From: an uncultured Prevotella sp.
GTDB taxonomy: Bacteria > Bacteroidota > Bacteroidia > Bacteroidales > Bacteroidaceae
DNA length: 64,000 bases
Direction of reading: 5' to 3'
Assembly (NCBI GenBank): GCA_905236815.1
Contig: CAJOPE010000026.1
Coordinates: 26,403 to 90,402 of the forward strand
Shown: positions 36,581 through 45,415 of the stretch, in pieces
How positions within the stretch are numbered: the first letter of the stretch is position 1
Layout of the letters: the number at the start of each line of letters is the position of its first letter
Program-made: the position numbers and the translations under genes
The notes under the pieces: generated by a model
Seen by the model: the letters and a program-made list of their open reading frames with translations, nothing else
Told to the model about the DNA's origin: nothing
The model's database searches: none

Positions 36581-38104
36581 CTAGAAAGGAAGTGGACCAT
36601 CAGGACCTCCCATTGGCGGAATTGCTGTAAGGTCTGGACCGGGATCCCCTCCTCCATTCATCTTCGAACCAAGAATCTCTCCACCCATATCGCCTGGCAT
36701 TGGAGAGAGGGCTGCATCCTCTGGATTCTGGAAACGAGTAAACTCACCACGGAAGTTAAGCAGCACATCACCAGTTGCACCCTTACGATGCTTAGCGATG
36801 ATAATCTGCGCCATACCGTGAAGGTCGTTACCCTTCTCGTCCTGGAAGATATGATAATATTCTGGTCGATGCACGAAAAGTACCATATCGGCATCCTGCT
36901 CGATGGCTCCAGACTCACGCAAGTCGCTCAACTGTGGACGCTTGCCGTCTATACCCTCACGATTCTCAACCGTACGGTTCAACTGAGAAAGAGCAAGGAT
37001 TGGAATACCCAACTCCTTAGCAAGTCCCTTCAACGAACGCGAAATAGTAGAAACCTCCTCCTGACGGCTACCAAATTTCATACCATTGGCATTCATCAAC
37101 TGAAGGTAGTCGATCATGATAATCTTCACACCTTTCTCTCTCACCAATCGACGAGCCTTAGTACGCAATTCGAATACACTCAAACCTGGAGTGTCATCTA
37201 CATAAATAGGTGCATCCTCCAGCTTTCGTATGTTGGTATCAAATCGGTTCCAAGCTGCCTGATCCAATTGTCCGCTCAGAATGTCGTGACCCGAAATCTC
37301 ACATACATTGGAGATCAAACGGTTGACAAGCTGAACGTTACTCATTTCTAGAGAGAAGAATCCGATAGGCTCTCGATAATCAACAGCAATGTTCTTGGCA
37401 AGACTCAACGCAAATGAAGTTTTACCCATGGCAGGACGTCCGGCGATAATAACAAGGTCGGCAGGCTGCCAACCGGATGTCATATTATCCAAACCTGTGT
37501 AACCTGTTGGAATACCCGTAAGACCACCCTGGTTCTCGGCAGCAGCCTGCATTGCACGCTGAGCCTCTTTGATTACTGGTAATACCTGGGTATAGTCCTG
37601 CTTCATATTCTTCTGCGAAAGCTGGAAGAGTGAACCTTCTGCTTCCTGCATCAGTTCATCTACATCAACTGTGTCGTCAAACGCCTTCGTCTCAATCTCA
37701 CTAGCATAGTGAATGAGCTGTCGGGCGGTATATTTCTGAGCAAGAATGCGAGCATGGAATTCAATATGAGCTGCAGAAGCTACATGCTCAGAGATTTCGA
37801 GCAAGTATGGAGCACCACCAATATCATCGTAGGTACCTTCCTTCTTCAACTCCTCGGTAAGTGTCATAATATCTACAGGGTCCTCATTCATATTCATAGT
37901 CTGAATGGCCTCGTAGATCTTTTGATTTCGGGGATCGTAAAATGTTTCTGGATGAAGGATTTCACTTACCATCGAGAAGGCATCCTTATCGATCATAAGC
38001 GCTCCTATCACCAACTGCTCAATACCCGTGGCCTGAGGCTGCACGTGAGCATAGGTTGTATCTATCGGCGCACTGCTGCGCTTTCTTTTATTATTTTCTG
38101 GCAT
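36581..38104 (-). CDS. dnaB: Replicative DNA helicase DnaB
   Basis: The hexameric fork helicase, moving 5'-3' and recruiting primase. From the ATG at 38104 it has 507 aa. The N-terminal DnaB domain starts near IEQLVIGALMID, the RecA-like motor has Walker A GRPAMGKTS, and the C-terminus is Gly/Pro-rich (GGGDPGPDLTAIPPMGG). The tracked start 93 bp upstream lies beyond the promoter: TATTTTTG ends 4 nt before the ATG, so the message should be leaderless. ispE diverges from it. Confidence 0.96.
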   Translation of the reverse strand: MPENNKRKRSSAPIDTTYAHVQPQATGIEQLVIGALMIDKDAFSMVSEILHPETFYDPRNQKIYEAIQTMNMNEDPVDIMTLTEELKKEGTYDDIGGAPYLLEISEHVASAAHIEFHARILAQKYTARQLIHYASEIETKAFDDTVDVDELMQEAEGSLFQLSQKNMKQDYTQVLPVIKEAQRAMQAAAENQGGLTGIPTGYTGLDNMTSGWQPADLVIIAGRPAMGKTSFALSLAKNIAVDYREPIGFFSLEMSNVQLVNRLISNVCEISGHDILSGQLDQAAWNRFDTNIRKLEDAPIYVDDTPGLSVFELRTKARRLVREKGVKIIMIDYLQLMNANGMKFGSRQEEVSTISRSLKGLAKELGIPILALSQLNRTVENREGIDGKRPQLSDLRESGAIEQDADMVLFVHRPEYYHIFQDEKGNDLHGMAQIIIAKHRKGATGDVLLNFRGEFTRFQNPEDAALSPMPGDMGGEILGSKMNGGGDPGPDLTAIPPMGGPDGPLPF

Positions 38105-38108
38105 TTTG

Positions 38109-38116
38109 CAAAAATA
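38109..38116 (-). promoter_or_regulatory. -7 box 4 nt before the dnaB ATG
   Basis: TATTTTTG, then CAAA and ATG, on the minus strand. The spacing is the same as for the TPR gene at 29176. Confidence 0.6.
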
Positions 38117-38161
38117 CAAAAAAAGTTGGTGAAACCTTCCCTCATTCTCATTTAATTTTTG

Positions 38162-38169
38162 TAAATTTG
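38162..38169 (+). promoter_or_regulatory. -7 box of ispE
   Basis: TAAATTTG followed by TA, 49 nt before the ispE ATG and divergent from the dnaB promoter 45 bp away. Confidence 0.5.
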
Positions 38170-38218
38170 TAATGTCGAACGAAAGTTCTATGTACAACTT
38201 TAAATATTCAATACGAAA

Positions 38219-39058
38219 ATGATAACTTTTCCTTGTGCCAAGATTAACCTTGGACTAAATATAACCGGTGTTCTTGAAAACGGCTATCACACTTTAGAAA
38301 CGGTTTTCTACCCTGTTCCCCTATTTGATGCATTGGAAATAAAGACAATGGATGAGAAATTTCCTTCGGATGTTCCATGCGACCTTAAGATTTCGGGGGA
38401 TGCTGTGGATTGTGACGAACAGAAGAATCTCGTTGTGAGAGCTTATAATCTATTGGCCGAGGATTACGAAATGCCTCGTGTTCACGCACATTTGGTGAAG
38501 CGCATTCCTTCTCAGGCTGGTTTGGGAGGTGGATCTAGTGATGCTGCCTATATGATTCGTCTGCTCGATGAACGTTTCCGTTTAAATATTGGCAATGCGG
38601 AGATGGAGCGCTATGCTGCTAAGTTGGGTGCTGATTGTGCTTTCTTTATCACCTCTGAGCCTAGTTATGCTACTGGTATTGGTGAGATTCTCGAACCTGC
38701 CGATGGACCAAAGGGAAATCTCAATGGCTATTATATTGCCATCGTAAAGCCGGATGTGGCAGTAAGCACTAAGGAGGCATATCAGGCTATCGAGCCTCAG
38801 AAGCCGGCGAAATGCTGCAGAAATGTGGTACATCAGCCTATTGAGACTTGGAAGGAAGATTTGAAGAATGATTTCGAGGCTCCTATTTTTGCACAGCATC
38901 CTGAATTGGCTGCTATTAAGCAGAAACTCTATGATTTAGGAGCAAGCTATGCCCAGATGAGCGGAAGTGGCAGTGCACTCTTCGGTATATTCAAGGAAGA
39001 ACCTAAGAATATTGATACTACTTTCCCTAATGAATTTACATTTGTAGGAAAGTTATAA
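38219..39058 (+). CDS. ispE: 4-diphosphocytidyl-2-C-methyl-D-erythritol kinase
   Basis: A GHMP kinase of the non-mevalonate isoprenoid pathway, phosphorylating the 2-hydroxyl of CDP-methylerythritol. It is 279 aa. It begins with FPCAKINLGLNI, carries the ATP-binding loop GLGGGSSDAAY, and has the C-terminal GHMP motif SGSGSALFGIF. A terminator-like repeat follows. The Nudix gene 145 bp downstream is probably a separate unit. Confidence 0.96.
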   Translation: MITFPCAKINLGLNITGVLENGYHTLETVFYPVPLFDALEIKTMDEKFPSDVPCDLKISGDAVDCDEQKNLVVRAYNLLAEDYEMPRVHAHLVKRIPSQAGLGGGSSDAAYMIRLLDERFRLNIGNAEMERYAAKLGADCAFFITSEPSYATGIGEILEPADGPKGNLNGYYIAIVKPDVAVSTKEAYQAIEPQKPAKCCRNVVHQPIETWKEDLKNDFEAPIFAQHPELAAIKQKLYDLGASYAQMSGSGSALFGIFKEEPKNIDTTFPNEFTFVGKL

Positions 39059-39087
39059 TTTCGATAAAATCATTCATTCAATGTGGA

Positions 39088-39117
39088 AGGGGCGTAATTT
39101 ATTACGCTCCTATATTT
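39088..39117 (+). terminator. ispE terminator, GGGGCGTAAT-type repeat
   Basis: The palindrome AGGGGCGTAAT / ATTACGCTCCT is followed by TATATTTT. It matches the uvrA copy except for compensated changes (GGAAT/ATTCC there, GTAAT/ATTAC here). Confidence 0.7.
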
Positions 39118-39202
39118 TAAGTTAAAGTTGTTGATATATTCACATTTAAAAATGTAATAACCTAAACTCCTACAATAGGAGTTATATCAAAGAGATCTTA
39201 AT

Positions 39203-39700
39203 ATGAAGGACAATCAATACGAAATATTTCCAATTGTAGATGAAGAAGGTCATTTCAAGGGCACAACCTCACGAGGACATGCTCACGATGGCTGCAAAGT
39301 GCTTCATCCTGTAGTTCATTTGCACCTCTTTAATAATAAAGGTGAACTCTATCTGCAAAAACGACCTGAGTGGAAAGATATTCAACCGGGCAAATGGGAT
39401 ACTGCCTGTGGTGGGCATGTGGATATCGGCGAAAGCGTTCAACAAGCTCTGCATCGGGAAGTATCAGAAGAGTTAGGAGTCAAAGACTTCCAGGCCATCC
39501 CTATGGGACATTATGTTTTTGAATCTAAACGTGAGAAAGAGTTGGTGAATGTATTCCGCTGTGAATATGCCGGTGAGGTGAATCCAAGTAAGGATGAACT
39601 TAGTGATGGTAAGTTCTGGAGTCGTGAGGAGATTCTCGCCAATATCGGCAAAGGAGTATTTACTCCAAATTTTGAAAGTGAATATCAGAAATACTTCTAA
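39203..39700 (+). CDS. Nudix hydrolase
   Basis: A 165-residue protein with a perfect Nudix box at residues 71-93 (G-x5-E-x7-RE-V-SEE-L-G-V). Enzymes of this family cleave nucleoside diphosphates linked to another group. The substrate is not predictable; the WDTACGGHVDIGES context resembles general Nudix enzymes more than isopentenyl isomerase. A membrane protein gene follows 18 bp after it, suggesting co-transcription. No promoter box was identified with confidence. Confidence 0.9.
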   Translation: MKDNQYEIFPIVDEEGHFKGTTSRGHAHDGCKVLHPVVHLHLFNNKGELYLQKRPEWKDIQPGKWDTACGGHVDIGESVQQALHREVSEELGVKDFQAIPMGHYVFESKREKELVNVFRCEYAGEVNPSKDELSDGKFWSREEILANIGKGVFTPNFESEYQKYF

Positions 39701-39718
39701 GATTAAGCAAGCGAATAA

Positions 39719-40279
39719 ATGAAAGATAGTTACGAATATAAATGGAGCCCTTATGACTTGTTATCATGGTTATTTCTTACAGCACTAATCTTTATGTTAT
39801 TTGGTAAATACAAAAACGAATTTAGCATGTGGGTTGCTATGATTTTTTGTATGTGCATCGCATGGGCTATCACGCTGCTTATTGAGTTTCGTAATCCCCA
39901 CGACAAGTTATTGATTGATAGAAACGGAATTAAAATAAAGGGAGAAGAAGAAAACGGAATTCTTTGGGAAAATGTGGAAAGATGCGAAATGAAACCTGAT
40001 TATTTATACAAAAGATCCTTACACTATGAAATGAAACTTTATATCTTTCTAAAAGACAAGTCCAGTTCTCCGTTTGAGATTAATCTCCATGATTTCCGCG
40101 GGCCTTGGTGGAGGAAGAAGCAAATAATAGAATCATTTATTGGCAAAGAAGACGAATATGGAAATAAAATGGTATTCGTATCTAATGGAACTAAATTTAT
40201 TGTAATCTTGTTTACTATACTTTGGACAATATTTGTTCCCCTCTTATTTTTGGGAATTGCCATTTTACTAGTATTGTAA
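39719..40279 (+). CDS. Membrane protein of unknown function, PH-like domain
   Basis: A 186-residue protein with two N-terminal helices (about 15-30 and 35-52), a soluble centre, and a C-terminal helix (about 160-184). The centre (LLIDRNGIKIKGEEENGILWENVE...) looks like the membrane-tethered PH-like modules, with strand-rich spacing and an amphipathic end. I do not recognise a precise family. It lies 18 bp after the Nudix gene and ends before a terminator. Confidence 0.65.
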   Translation: MKDSYEYKWSPYDLLSWLFLTALIFMLFGKYKNEFSMWVAMIFCMCIAWAITLLIEFRNPHDKLLIDRNGIKIKGEEENGILWENVERCEMKPDYLYKRSLHYEMKLYIFLKDKSSSPFEINLHDFRGPWWRKKQIIESFIGKEDEYGNKMVFVSNGTKFIVILFTILWTIFVPLLFLGIAILLVL

Positions 40280-40356
40280 TTTTCAAAGATTTAAATTATA
40301 ATCATAAAGATCAGACTATCTATTTGAACGGAATTCTTATTTATTAAATAAATTCA

Positions 40357-40396
40357 CCCCAAGGCCAAGATAGTGCAAGGCTTTGGGATGATTTTT
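40357..40396 (+). terminator. Terminator after the membrane-protein gene
   Basis: CCCCAAGGCC / GGCTTTGGG with a 12-nt loop, followed by six T on the plus strand. It also abuts the end of the convergent secreted-protein gene. Confidence 0.75.
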
Positions 40397-41229
40397 TATT
40401 TTATTGGCAAACCGATTTCTTTCTTTATCCGTTCTAATTCTCTGTCATCCTGCATAATTTCTATCGCATCATTGCTTCTATGGTTTATCAGATATTGTAA
40501 CCTTTCAAAACGATAACTGGTAAACTTTGAGTGATTATCATTATACCATTGCCTTATTTTATTAAGTTGCTTTTCAGATACAGGAAGAATGTAGATTCCG
40601 TAATTAATTTCCATATCAAGCACTCCAAGAGAAGCTAAGAATTGATTGAAAGCACTATTTCGAAAAAGATAGCCATCCCTCTCTTTCTTTGTTTTAGAAA
40701 GATTTACCTTAAAGTAATTATCAACATCAAATAGTCCAACGAGCGTATCTGTTGGAAATAAATACCGGCAAGATTCTCTTAAACTAGCAATAGTTGAAGA
40801 TTCAAATCTTGCATCAGAATAATATAAATTCTTCGGAAGATAATTATATGGGGTAAAAATTTGACTATATGGGGTTCCTTCAAAAGAGTTCTTACCTTTT
40901 AAATTACTTTTTTTAAACCATTGCCTAAGTATAATACTAGATACTGGTTGGGGAAATAAGGATTGGGAAACCAAAACATTACAATTTTCTACACCTCCAA
41001 CAATTTGACAAAAATTTACGAAATGAAGTCCATTATAGCTTCCCCAATCATAGTAATTATGCCTCCATGTATCTACATTTATTTTACCTTCAATAATTTT
41101 TTCATCATTTTCTATCATTTTTATATTTGCCTCGAACATAGAGTCGATATTACAATAAAATGTATAGTCCTGAGCATGAAGAAGTGCAGAAGGAAATATA
41201 GCGAAGATAGTTAAAAGCAAATTTTTCAT
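40396..41229 (-). CDS. Hypothetical secreted protein
   Basis: A 277-residue protein with a signal peptide (MKNLLLTIFAIFPSALLHA-Q). The rest is polar with many aromatics and no motif I recognise; the N-terminal YTFYCNIDSMFEANIKM follows the cleavage site. The start is the ATG at 41229. It lies in an A/T-rich accessory stretch with another unknown secreted protein of similar start (MKNLLLIMFAAFFPFNINA). Function unknown. Confidence 0.6.
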   Translation of the reverse strand: MKNLLLTIFAIFPSALLHAQDYTFYCNIDSMFEANIKMIENDEKIIEGKINVDTWRHNYYDWGSYNGLHFVNFCQIVGGVENCNVLVSQSLFPQPVSSIILRQWFKKSNLKGKNSFEGTPYSQIFTPYNYLPKNLYYSDARFESSTIASLRESCRYLFPTDTLVGLFDVDNYFKVNLSKTKKERDGYLFRNSAFNQFLASLGVLDMEINYGIYILPVSEKQLNKIRQWYNDNHSKFTSYRFERLQYLINHRSNDAIEIMQDDRELERIKKEIGLPIK

Positions 41230-41349
41230 CTTGGTTAATAGTTAAAACAATATTGTAATTACAAAAAAACTGCTGCAAAGATATAACTATTTTCTGATAG
41301 CTGCAACCCTTTTCCGACAACATCGAAATGTTAAAAAAGCTAACTCAAC

Positions 41350-41413
41350 GGTTTAGGGATGCTAAACCTACGGTTTACGACCTCTAAACGGCCTATTTAG
41401 AGATCGTAAACCG
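41350..41413. repeat. Two neighbouring palindromes with TAAACC arms
   Basis: GGTTTAG / CTAAACC (41350-41368) is followed by an 18-bp stem CGGTTTACGAcCTCTAAA / TTTAGAGaTCGTAAACCG (41371-41413) with one mismatch. They lie in the 291-bp gap before the thioredoxin-fold gene; the remainder of the gap is A/T-rich with nothing seen. Confidence 0.65.
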
Positions 41414-41520
41414 ATTAAATAAAATGGAAAGATATCTGATAGGTTGTTTGTTGATTGATAGATATTATTTGAGAAGTGCTAAATGCATTCATTTTAGGGA
41501 TTAATAAAGTCCTGTTAAAA

Positions 41521-42576
41521 TTATTTTTCCTCGAAAATCGACGCAATCTTTGCTTTCAATCGATCACCGTAAATATGACGGGCACACACTGTACCATTAG
41601 GGGCAAAAAGAATCGTATGAGGTAAGGCGTCAATACCATATAATTTTGCTGGTATTTCTTGAGCATTGATAATTTGCGGATATGCAATCTTGAGTTCATC
41701 AATCAGTTTCTCTGTTTGTTCAGGCTTGTCTTTAACAGCAATGCCAAGTACAATAAGCCCCTTATCCTTATACCGTCTGTAAATATCTGAGTAATCGGTT
41801 ATTTGCTCTCGACAAGAGCCACACCAGGATGCCCAGAAATCTACAAGCACATACTGTCCCTTGCCAACGTAGTCGCTCAGCTGGCTTACTTTTCCATTAT
41901 ATTCTACAGCAAAGTCTTTATATGGTTTTCCCACCCATGTGTTTGAGCAGATTTCCATTTTCTGTTTTTCCTGTGAAAGATGTCTTGCTAACTTGGGATT
42001 TTTGCTGAATTCCGAACTCATTCCTTCTAATAACTCAAGCCATTTAGCTGGTGGCAGAGTCACCGATGCCATGCCTGTCAGCATTCTCAGTCCCAATACA
42101 TCTGTGTTATGTTTGCTTATAAGTGTTGAAATAAGTGAACAGTTTATCGAATCTGCATCCTCCTCATTTCTCTTTCCATTTTTCACTTCATCATTATTCT
42201 TCTGTATAGCGAGCTTGAAATTGTTCAAGTCATCAGAAACAGGAGTTCCACTCGACAGCAATTCACCATTACTATCGCATCCATTTAGTTGGGTAGTTCC
42301 TGACTCGATGTAAAGTGGAGATCGCATAAAACTTCTGTCATTAGCGACAATTCCGCATAGTAACATAGAATGTGTCGTTCCTTCTATAGCATGCATTATT
42401 CCGTTTTCAACTTGCCCGGTAGCTACTGTATCTCTTGTCATCATATCTATTATGAGCACGCTTCCAGTGTAATTAGGCTGACCGATATTTCCTTCTATTC
42501 TAAATTTGGATTCTCCTCCGTATCCGATGCTCGCAACCATTAGGAGGATAAGTGTGGTAATTGTTTTTTTGTTCAT
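41521..42576 (-). CDS. Secreted thioredoxin-like TlpA/ResA family protein
   Basis: A 351-residue periplasmic protein from the ATG at 42576 (the tracked start is nine codons upstream). The N-terminal 20 residues are a signal peptide, followed by a DUF4369-like region and a helical middle part. The C-terminal domain is a thioredoxin fold with WASWCGSC (cysteines 252 and 255), then GIDALPHTI holding the cis-Pro. Such proteins reduce or exchange disulfides in the periplasm, and many in Bacteroidetes have this layout. The partner is unknown. A TATCTTTG box at 42601-42608 is its likely promoter. Confidence 0.85.
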   Translation of the reverse strand: MNKKTITTLILLMVASIGYGGESKFRIEGNIGQPNYTGSVLIIDMMTRDTVATGQVENGIMHAIEGTTHSMLLCGIVANDRSFMRSPLYIESGTTQLNGCDSNGELLSSGTPVSDDLNNFKLAIQKNNDEVKNGKRNEEDADSINCSLISTLISKHNTDVLGLRMLTGMASVTLPPAKWLELLEGMSSEFSKNPKLARHLSQEKQKMEICSNTWVGKPYKDFAVEYNGKVSQLSDYVGKGQYVLVDFWASWCGSCREQITDYSDIYRRYKDKGLIVLGIAVKDKPEQTEKLIDELKIAYPQIINAQEIPAKLYGIDALPHTILFAPNGTVCARHIYGDRLKAKIASIFEEK

Positions 42577-42600
42577 AATGCTTAAAGTTTTAATAATGTA

Positions 42601-42608
42601 CAAAGATA
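42601..42608 (-). promoter_or_regulatory. -7 box of the TlpA/ResA-like gene
   Basis: TATCTTTG followed by TA on the minus strand, about 25 nt before the ATG. Confidence 0.55.
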
Positions 42609-42667
42609 AACAATTATCAGATTTATATCGTTTGTTTACAAAATAATCCTTTATATATTAACGAACT

Positions 42668-43042
42668 TTAAGATACGAAGGTTGAAAAATGTGTATTCTT
42701 GTCAAACATAGAATATACACCTGTTTTATCACCGTCCTTATCTTGAATCTTTTCTAGTATTTCATTTGCTTCACGTGCATATTCTGGTTTATTCCATTTG
42801 TCGGCAGCCAGCAACAATGCTGTTACAAAATAGATTTCTCCATCCGAGGCATTGCTATACCCGAAAGCAGTTCCATCAGGTTTGCACTGCCAATAGAAAT
42901 AGCCATCCCATACTAAATCTTCAGTATATGCCATATATATCTTGGCCCAACGCCACAGTTTGTCAAATTCCGCGTGATGATTGAGTTGCACGCATATTTC
43001 GCAATTAATAAAGAAGAAGTAACATAAAAAAAAACTATTCAC
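42668..43042 (-). pseudogene. Remnant of a GH8 family xylanase (Rex-like)
   Basis: The 124-codon frame holds about 105 residues that look like the core of glycoside hydrolase family 8 exo-oligoxylanases: ICVQLNHHAEFDKLWRWAK, WDGYFYWQCKPDGT and ASDGEIYFVTALLLAADKW. Full-length members are near 400 aa. Upstream of ICVQL the frame turns into a terminator sequence, and it stops soon after HFSTFVS, so both ends are lost. Without the flanks and catalytic Glu residues an active enzyme is unlikely. It sits next to a broken carboxylesterase, suggesting a decayed plant-fibre locus. Confidence 0.75.
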
Positions 43043-43091
43043 CTCTAATCAACTTTGCAAAAAGCAGTATGTTTAAAAGGTGAATAGTTTT
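43031..43091 (-). terminator. Terminator of the carboxylesterase gene
   Basis: AAAACTATTCACCT and its exact complement are 33 nt apart, followed by nine T on the minus strand. It separates the esterase from the GH8 remnant. Confidence 0.7.
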
Positions 43092-43136
43092 ATATATATT
43101 CTAAATGCAGAGCATCTATATTTTTATATTAGCTTA

Positions 43137-44689
43137 TTATGGATGCTGCTTCTTGAATTGATCAAGCTGAGTAAAACAGTGTCGGTTAATGATTTCCTCC
43201 AATTTCCGATCTAAGTTGTTGCAGATGTAGCAACGATGATCGAACACCATCATTTCTCCATTCTGGGGTGAATATGACTTCCAAGGAGAAAGACCAGGAA
43301 TATTCGGATTACCAGTCTTTGCAAAATGAGCCCATACATCACTCATCGTATTTGCCAAAGCCAAATCTTCCTTAGTTGGATTTGGTACAATATTCTTCGC
43401 CTGATGAAGTCGATTGAAACAGAAAGGCAATTCATTTCCATGCACAGATCCCTTACTTACTGGTGAGCGCCAGGTAAACATGTAAACATAAGTCTGTGCC
43501 AGACGGTGCTTGGATATATAATCGGCCGTGAGGATAGTCTTTGGCCGGAATAACCAGTCGATACTCAGCAAATCCTGTGGAGTGCAATCCTCATAGGCTT
43601 CCTCGAAGGCCTTGATATAATCATAAGTATCTTCTCCAAAGGTTTTCTCTAACTCTTCACGTGCCTGAACTTCAGATATGTCCTTCTTGTATTTAAGTGG
43701 CTGAAGCTCATTGAAAGTAGTTCCTATTAAAAGAGGTATATAGTCGCTGAAACTTGCAAAACCTGGTTGAAAGGTTGTTGTACCAAATCCTCGCCATCGG
43801 GAGTAGGACCAAATCCCCACATCATAGGTGTACCTGGTTTACGAGTGCCTATGCTTGCAGACATTGCTCGATTTCCGGCTTCTACGAGTTTATCATAAGG
43901 TACTTTCTGAATGCTATCAATATTAGTCTCATCGATACCCAATTCCTTTAATACCGCTTTGCCCAATGATTGGGTCATTTCCTTAGTATTAACATTCAGG
44001 ATGGTACCACTCATTATAATTGCTTTGTTAAAAAGACCGCGGGCCTTAGGCATACAAAGCAGAGTGCCTACTTTGCCTCCACCACCCGATTCTCCAAAGA
44101 TGGTTACATTATTTGGATCACCGCCAAATTGGCGGATATTGTCGCGAATCCATTCCAAGCCCTGAATAATGTCGAGCATTCCCACATTGCCGGAATGCTT
44201 ATATTTTGGAGATACTCCTGAAAGATCGAGAAATCCCAATATATTAAGTCGGTGATTTAAACTAACTACTACTACATCCTTCTTGGCAAGCTGCTGACCT
44301 GGATCCCATTCTGAAGTACCCGAATGAAAGCCACCACCGTGCAACCATAGCATAACAGGCTTATGAGCCTTCAAGTCGGTTGTCCATACATTTAGTACGC
44401 AGGAGTTTTTTTCAGACATTTGTTCCTCTGTCATTGGCTGTGCGGATGGCTGCATCGCTTGAGGTCCCCAATGATCGCATTTTCTGATACCTTTCCATTT
44501 TTCAGCAGGCAATGGAGGTAAGCATCGCTCTACCTTGGCATAAGGTATTCCAAGAAAAGCCATTGTTCCTTCTTGAACCGTTCCACTTACCTTTCCTGAA
44601 ACGGTGCTCACAACTGTTTCGGGAACAGCTTCCTGCGCACTCAAGGAGAGAGTAAACATTGTGGTCAAGAGTAAAATTATTCGTTTCAT
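43137..44689 (-). pseudogene. Type B carboxylesterase, frameshifted
   Basis: Two overlapping minus-strand ORFs (43727-44689 and 43137-43820) together make one secreted esterase of about 517 aa. The first has a signal peptide, the oxyanion segment LWLHGGGFHSGT and the nucleophile GESGGG. The second carries the catalytic His segment SVHGNELPFCF. The join lies near 43765: frame one reads DLVQQPF and the natural continuation QPGFASFSDYIPL is in the other frame, consistent with a single missing base. Either the gene is inactivated or the assembly has an error. Substrate is likely an ester on a polysaccharide or small molecule; the GH8 remnant nearby suggests xylan. Confidence 0.85.
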
Positions 44690-44724
44690 TTCTAGCGCAT
44701 TATAATTTCTTAGTTCTTAGATTG

Positions 44725-44732
44725 CAAAAGTA
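44725..44732 (-). promoter_or_regulatory. -7 box of the carboxylesterase gene
   Basis: TACTTTTG followed by CA on the minus strand, about 36 nt before the ATG. Confidence 0.5.
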
Positions 44733-44915
44733 ACAAATAATATTCAGATGGAAAAGAAATCTGACAATTTTTTATTTAAACTTTCAAAAATTACTGATGG
44801 ATGAATCATTCCTGCAGTAATCAGGGCCTGAAAGAATGAAAAAAGACATCTCACTTTCCGAAAGCCACAAGCATCACGGCTATTGAGGAGTTATAGTTAT
44901 TTTGGGATATGAAAG

Positions 44916-44945
44916 CATGAGTGGAAGGTTTGCTTCACACTCATG
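44916..44945. repeat. Hairpin after the small secreted-protein gene
   Basis: CATGAGTGGAAG / CTTCACACTCATG with one bulge, 45 bp past the end of the gene at 44990. It may end that transcript. The rest of the 300-bp gap shows nothing. Confidence 0.45.
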
Positions 44946-44989
44946 TAAGTTAGCATTTAATTTGATTAAAGAATATTAATCTGTAAATA

Positions 44990-45415
44990 TCACATAATAC
45001 GAAAATAATCTGAGTACTTTTTCAATACATCATTTTCACTTTTCGAAGTAATATTATATATAAGTCTATATGTTATTTTCCGCTTAAATATCTTTGAATT
45101 TACTGGTATAGAGATGACTTCATTTACAGAAGATGATAATGGTATAAAAACAACGGACTTGGAAAAAGCACCAAACCCCCTCATATACCCTAGTATATCA
45201 GGTATCCACCATACTATTTTCTTTTTTAAATATCCTTCGAGAGAGATTGTTACCTTGACATTCTCTGATGAAGAATTATTTAATGATAACTTAATAGTAT
45301 CATTCGTACAGTATACTTTAGATATTTTTTCAACCTTTATGCTATCTATCATTCTTTGAGCATTGATATTAAAAGGGAAAAAAGCAGCAAACATTATTAA
45401 CAAAAGATTTTTCAT
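44990..45415 (-). CDS. Hypothetical secreted protein (141 aa)
   Basis: Signal peptide MKNLLLIMFAAFFPFNINA-Q, then a beta-rich body (KVTISLEGYLKKKIVWWIPDIL, VIFIPL-type strands) of the sort seen in small Ig-like folds. No family is recognised. The start matches that of the 277-aa secreted protein at 41229, so the two may share origin. No obvious operon partner. Confidence 0.55.
   Translation of the reverse strand: MKNLLLIMFAAFFPFNINAQRMIDSIKVEKISKVYCTNDTIKLSLNNSSSENVKVTISLEGYLKKKIVWWIPDILGYMRGFGAFSKSVVFIPLSSSVNEVISIPVNSKIFKRKITYRLIYNITSKSENDVLKKYSDYFRIM

Noticed and set aside
43727-43820. Programmed frameshift in the esterase
   Set aside because: There is no clear slippery heptamer or downstream structure, so a mutation or assembly error is simpler.
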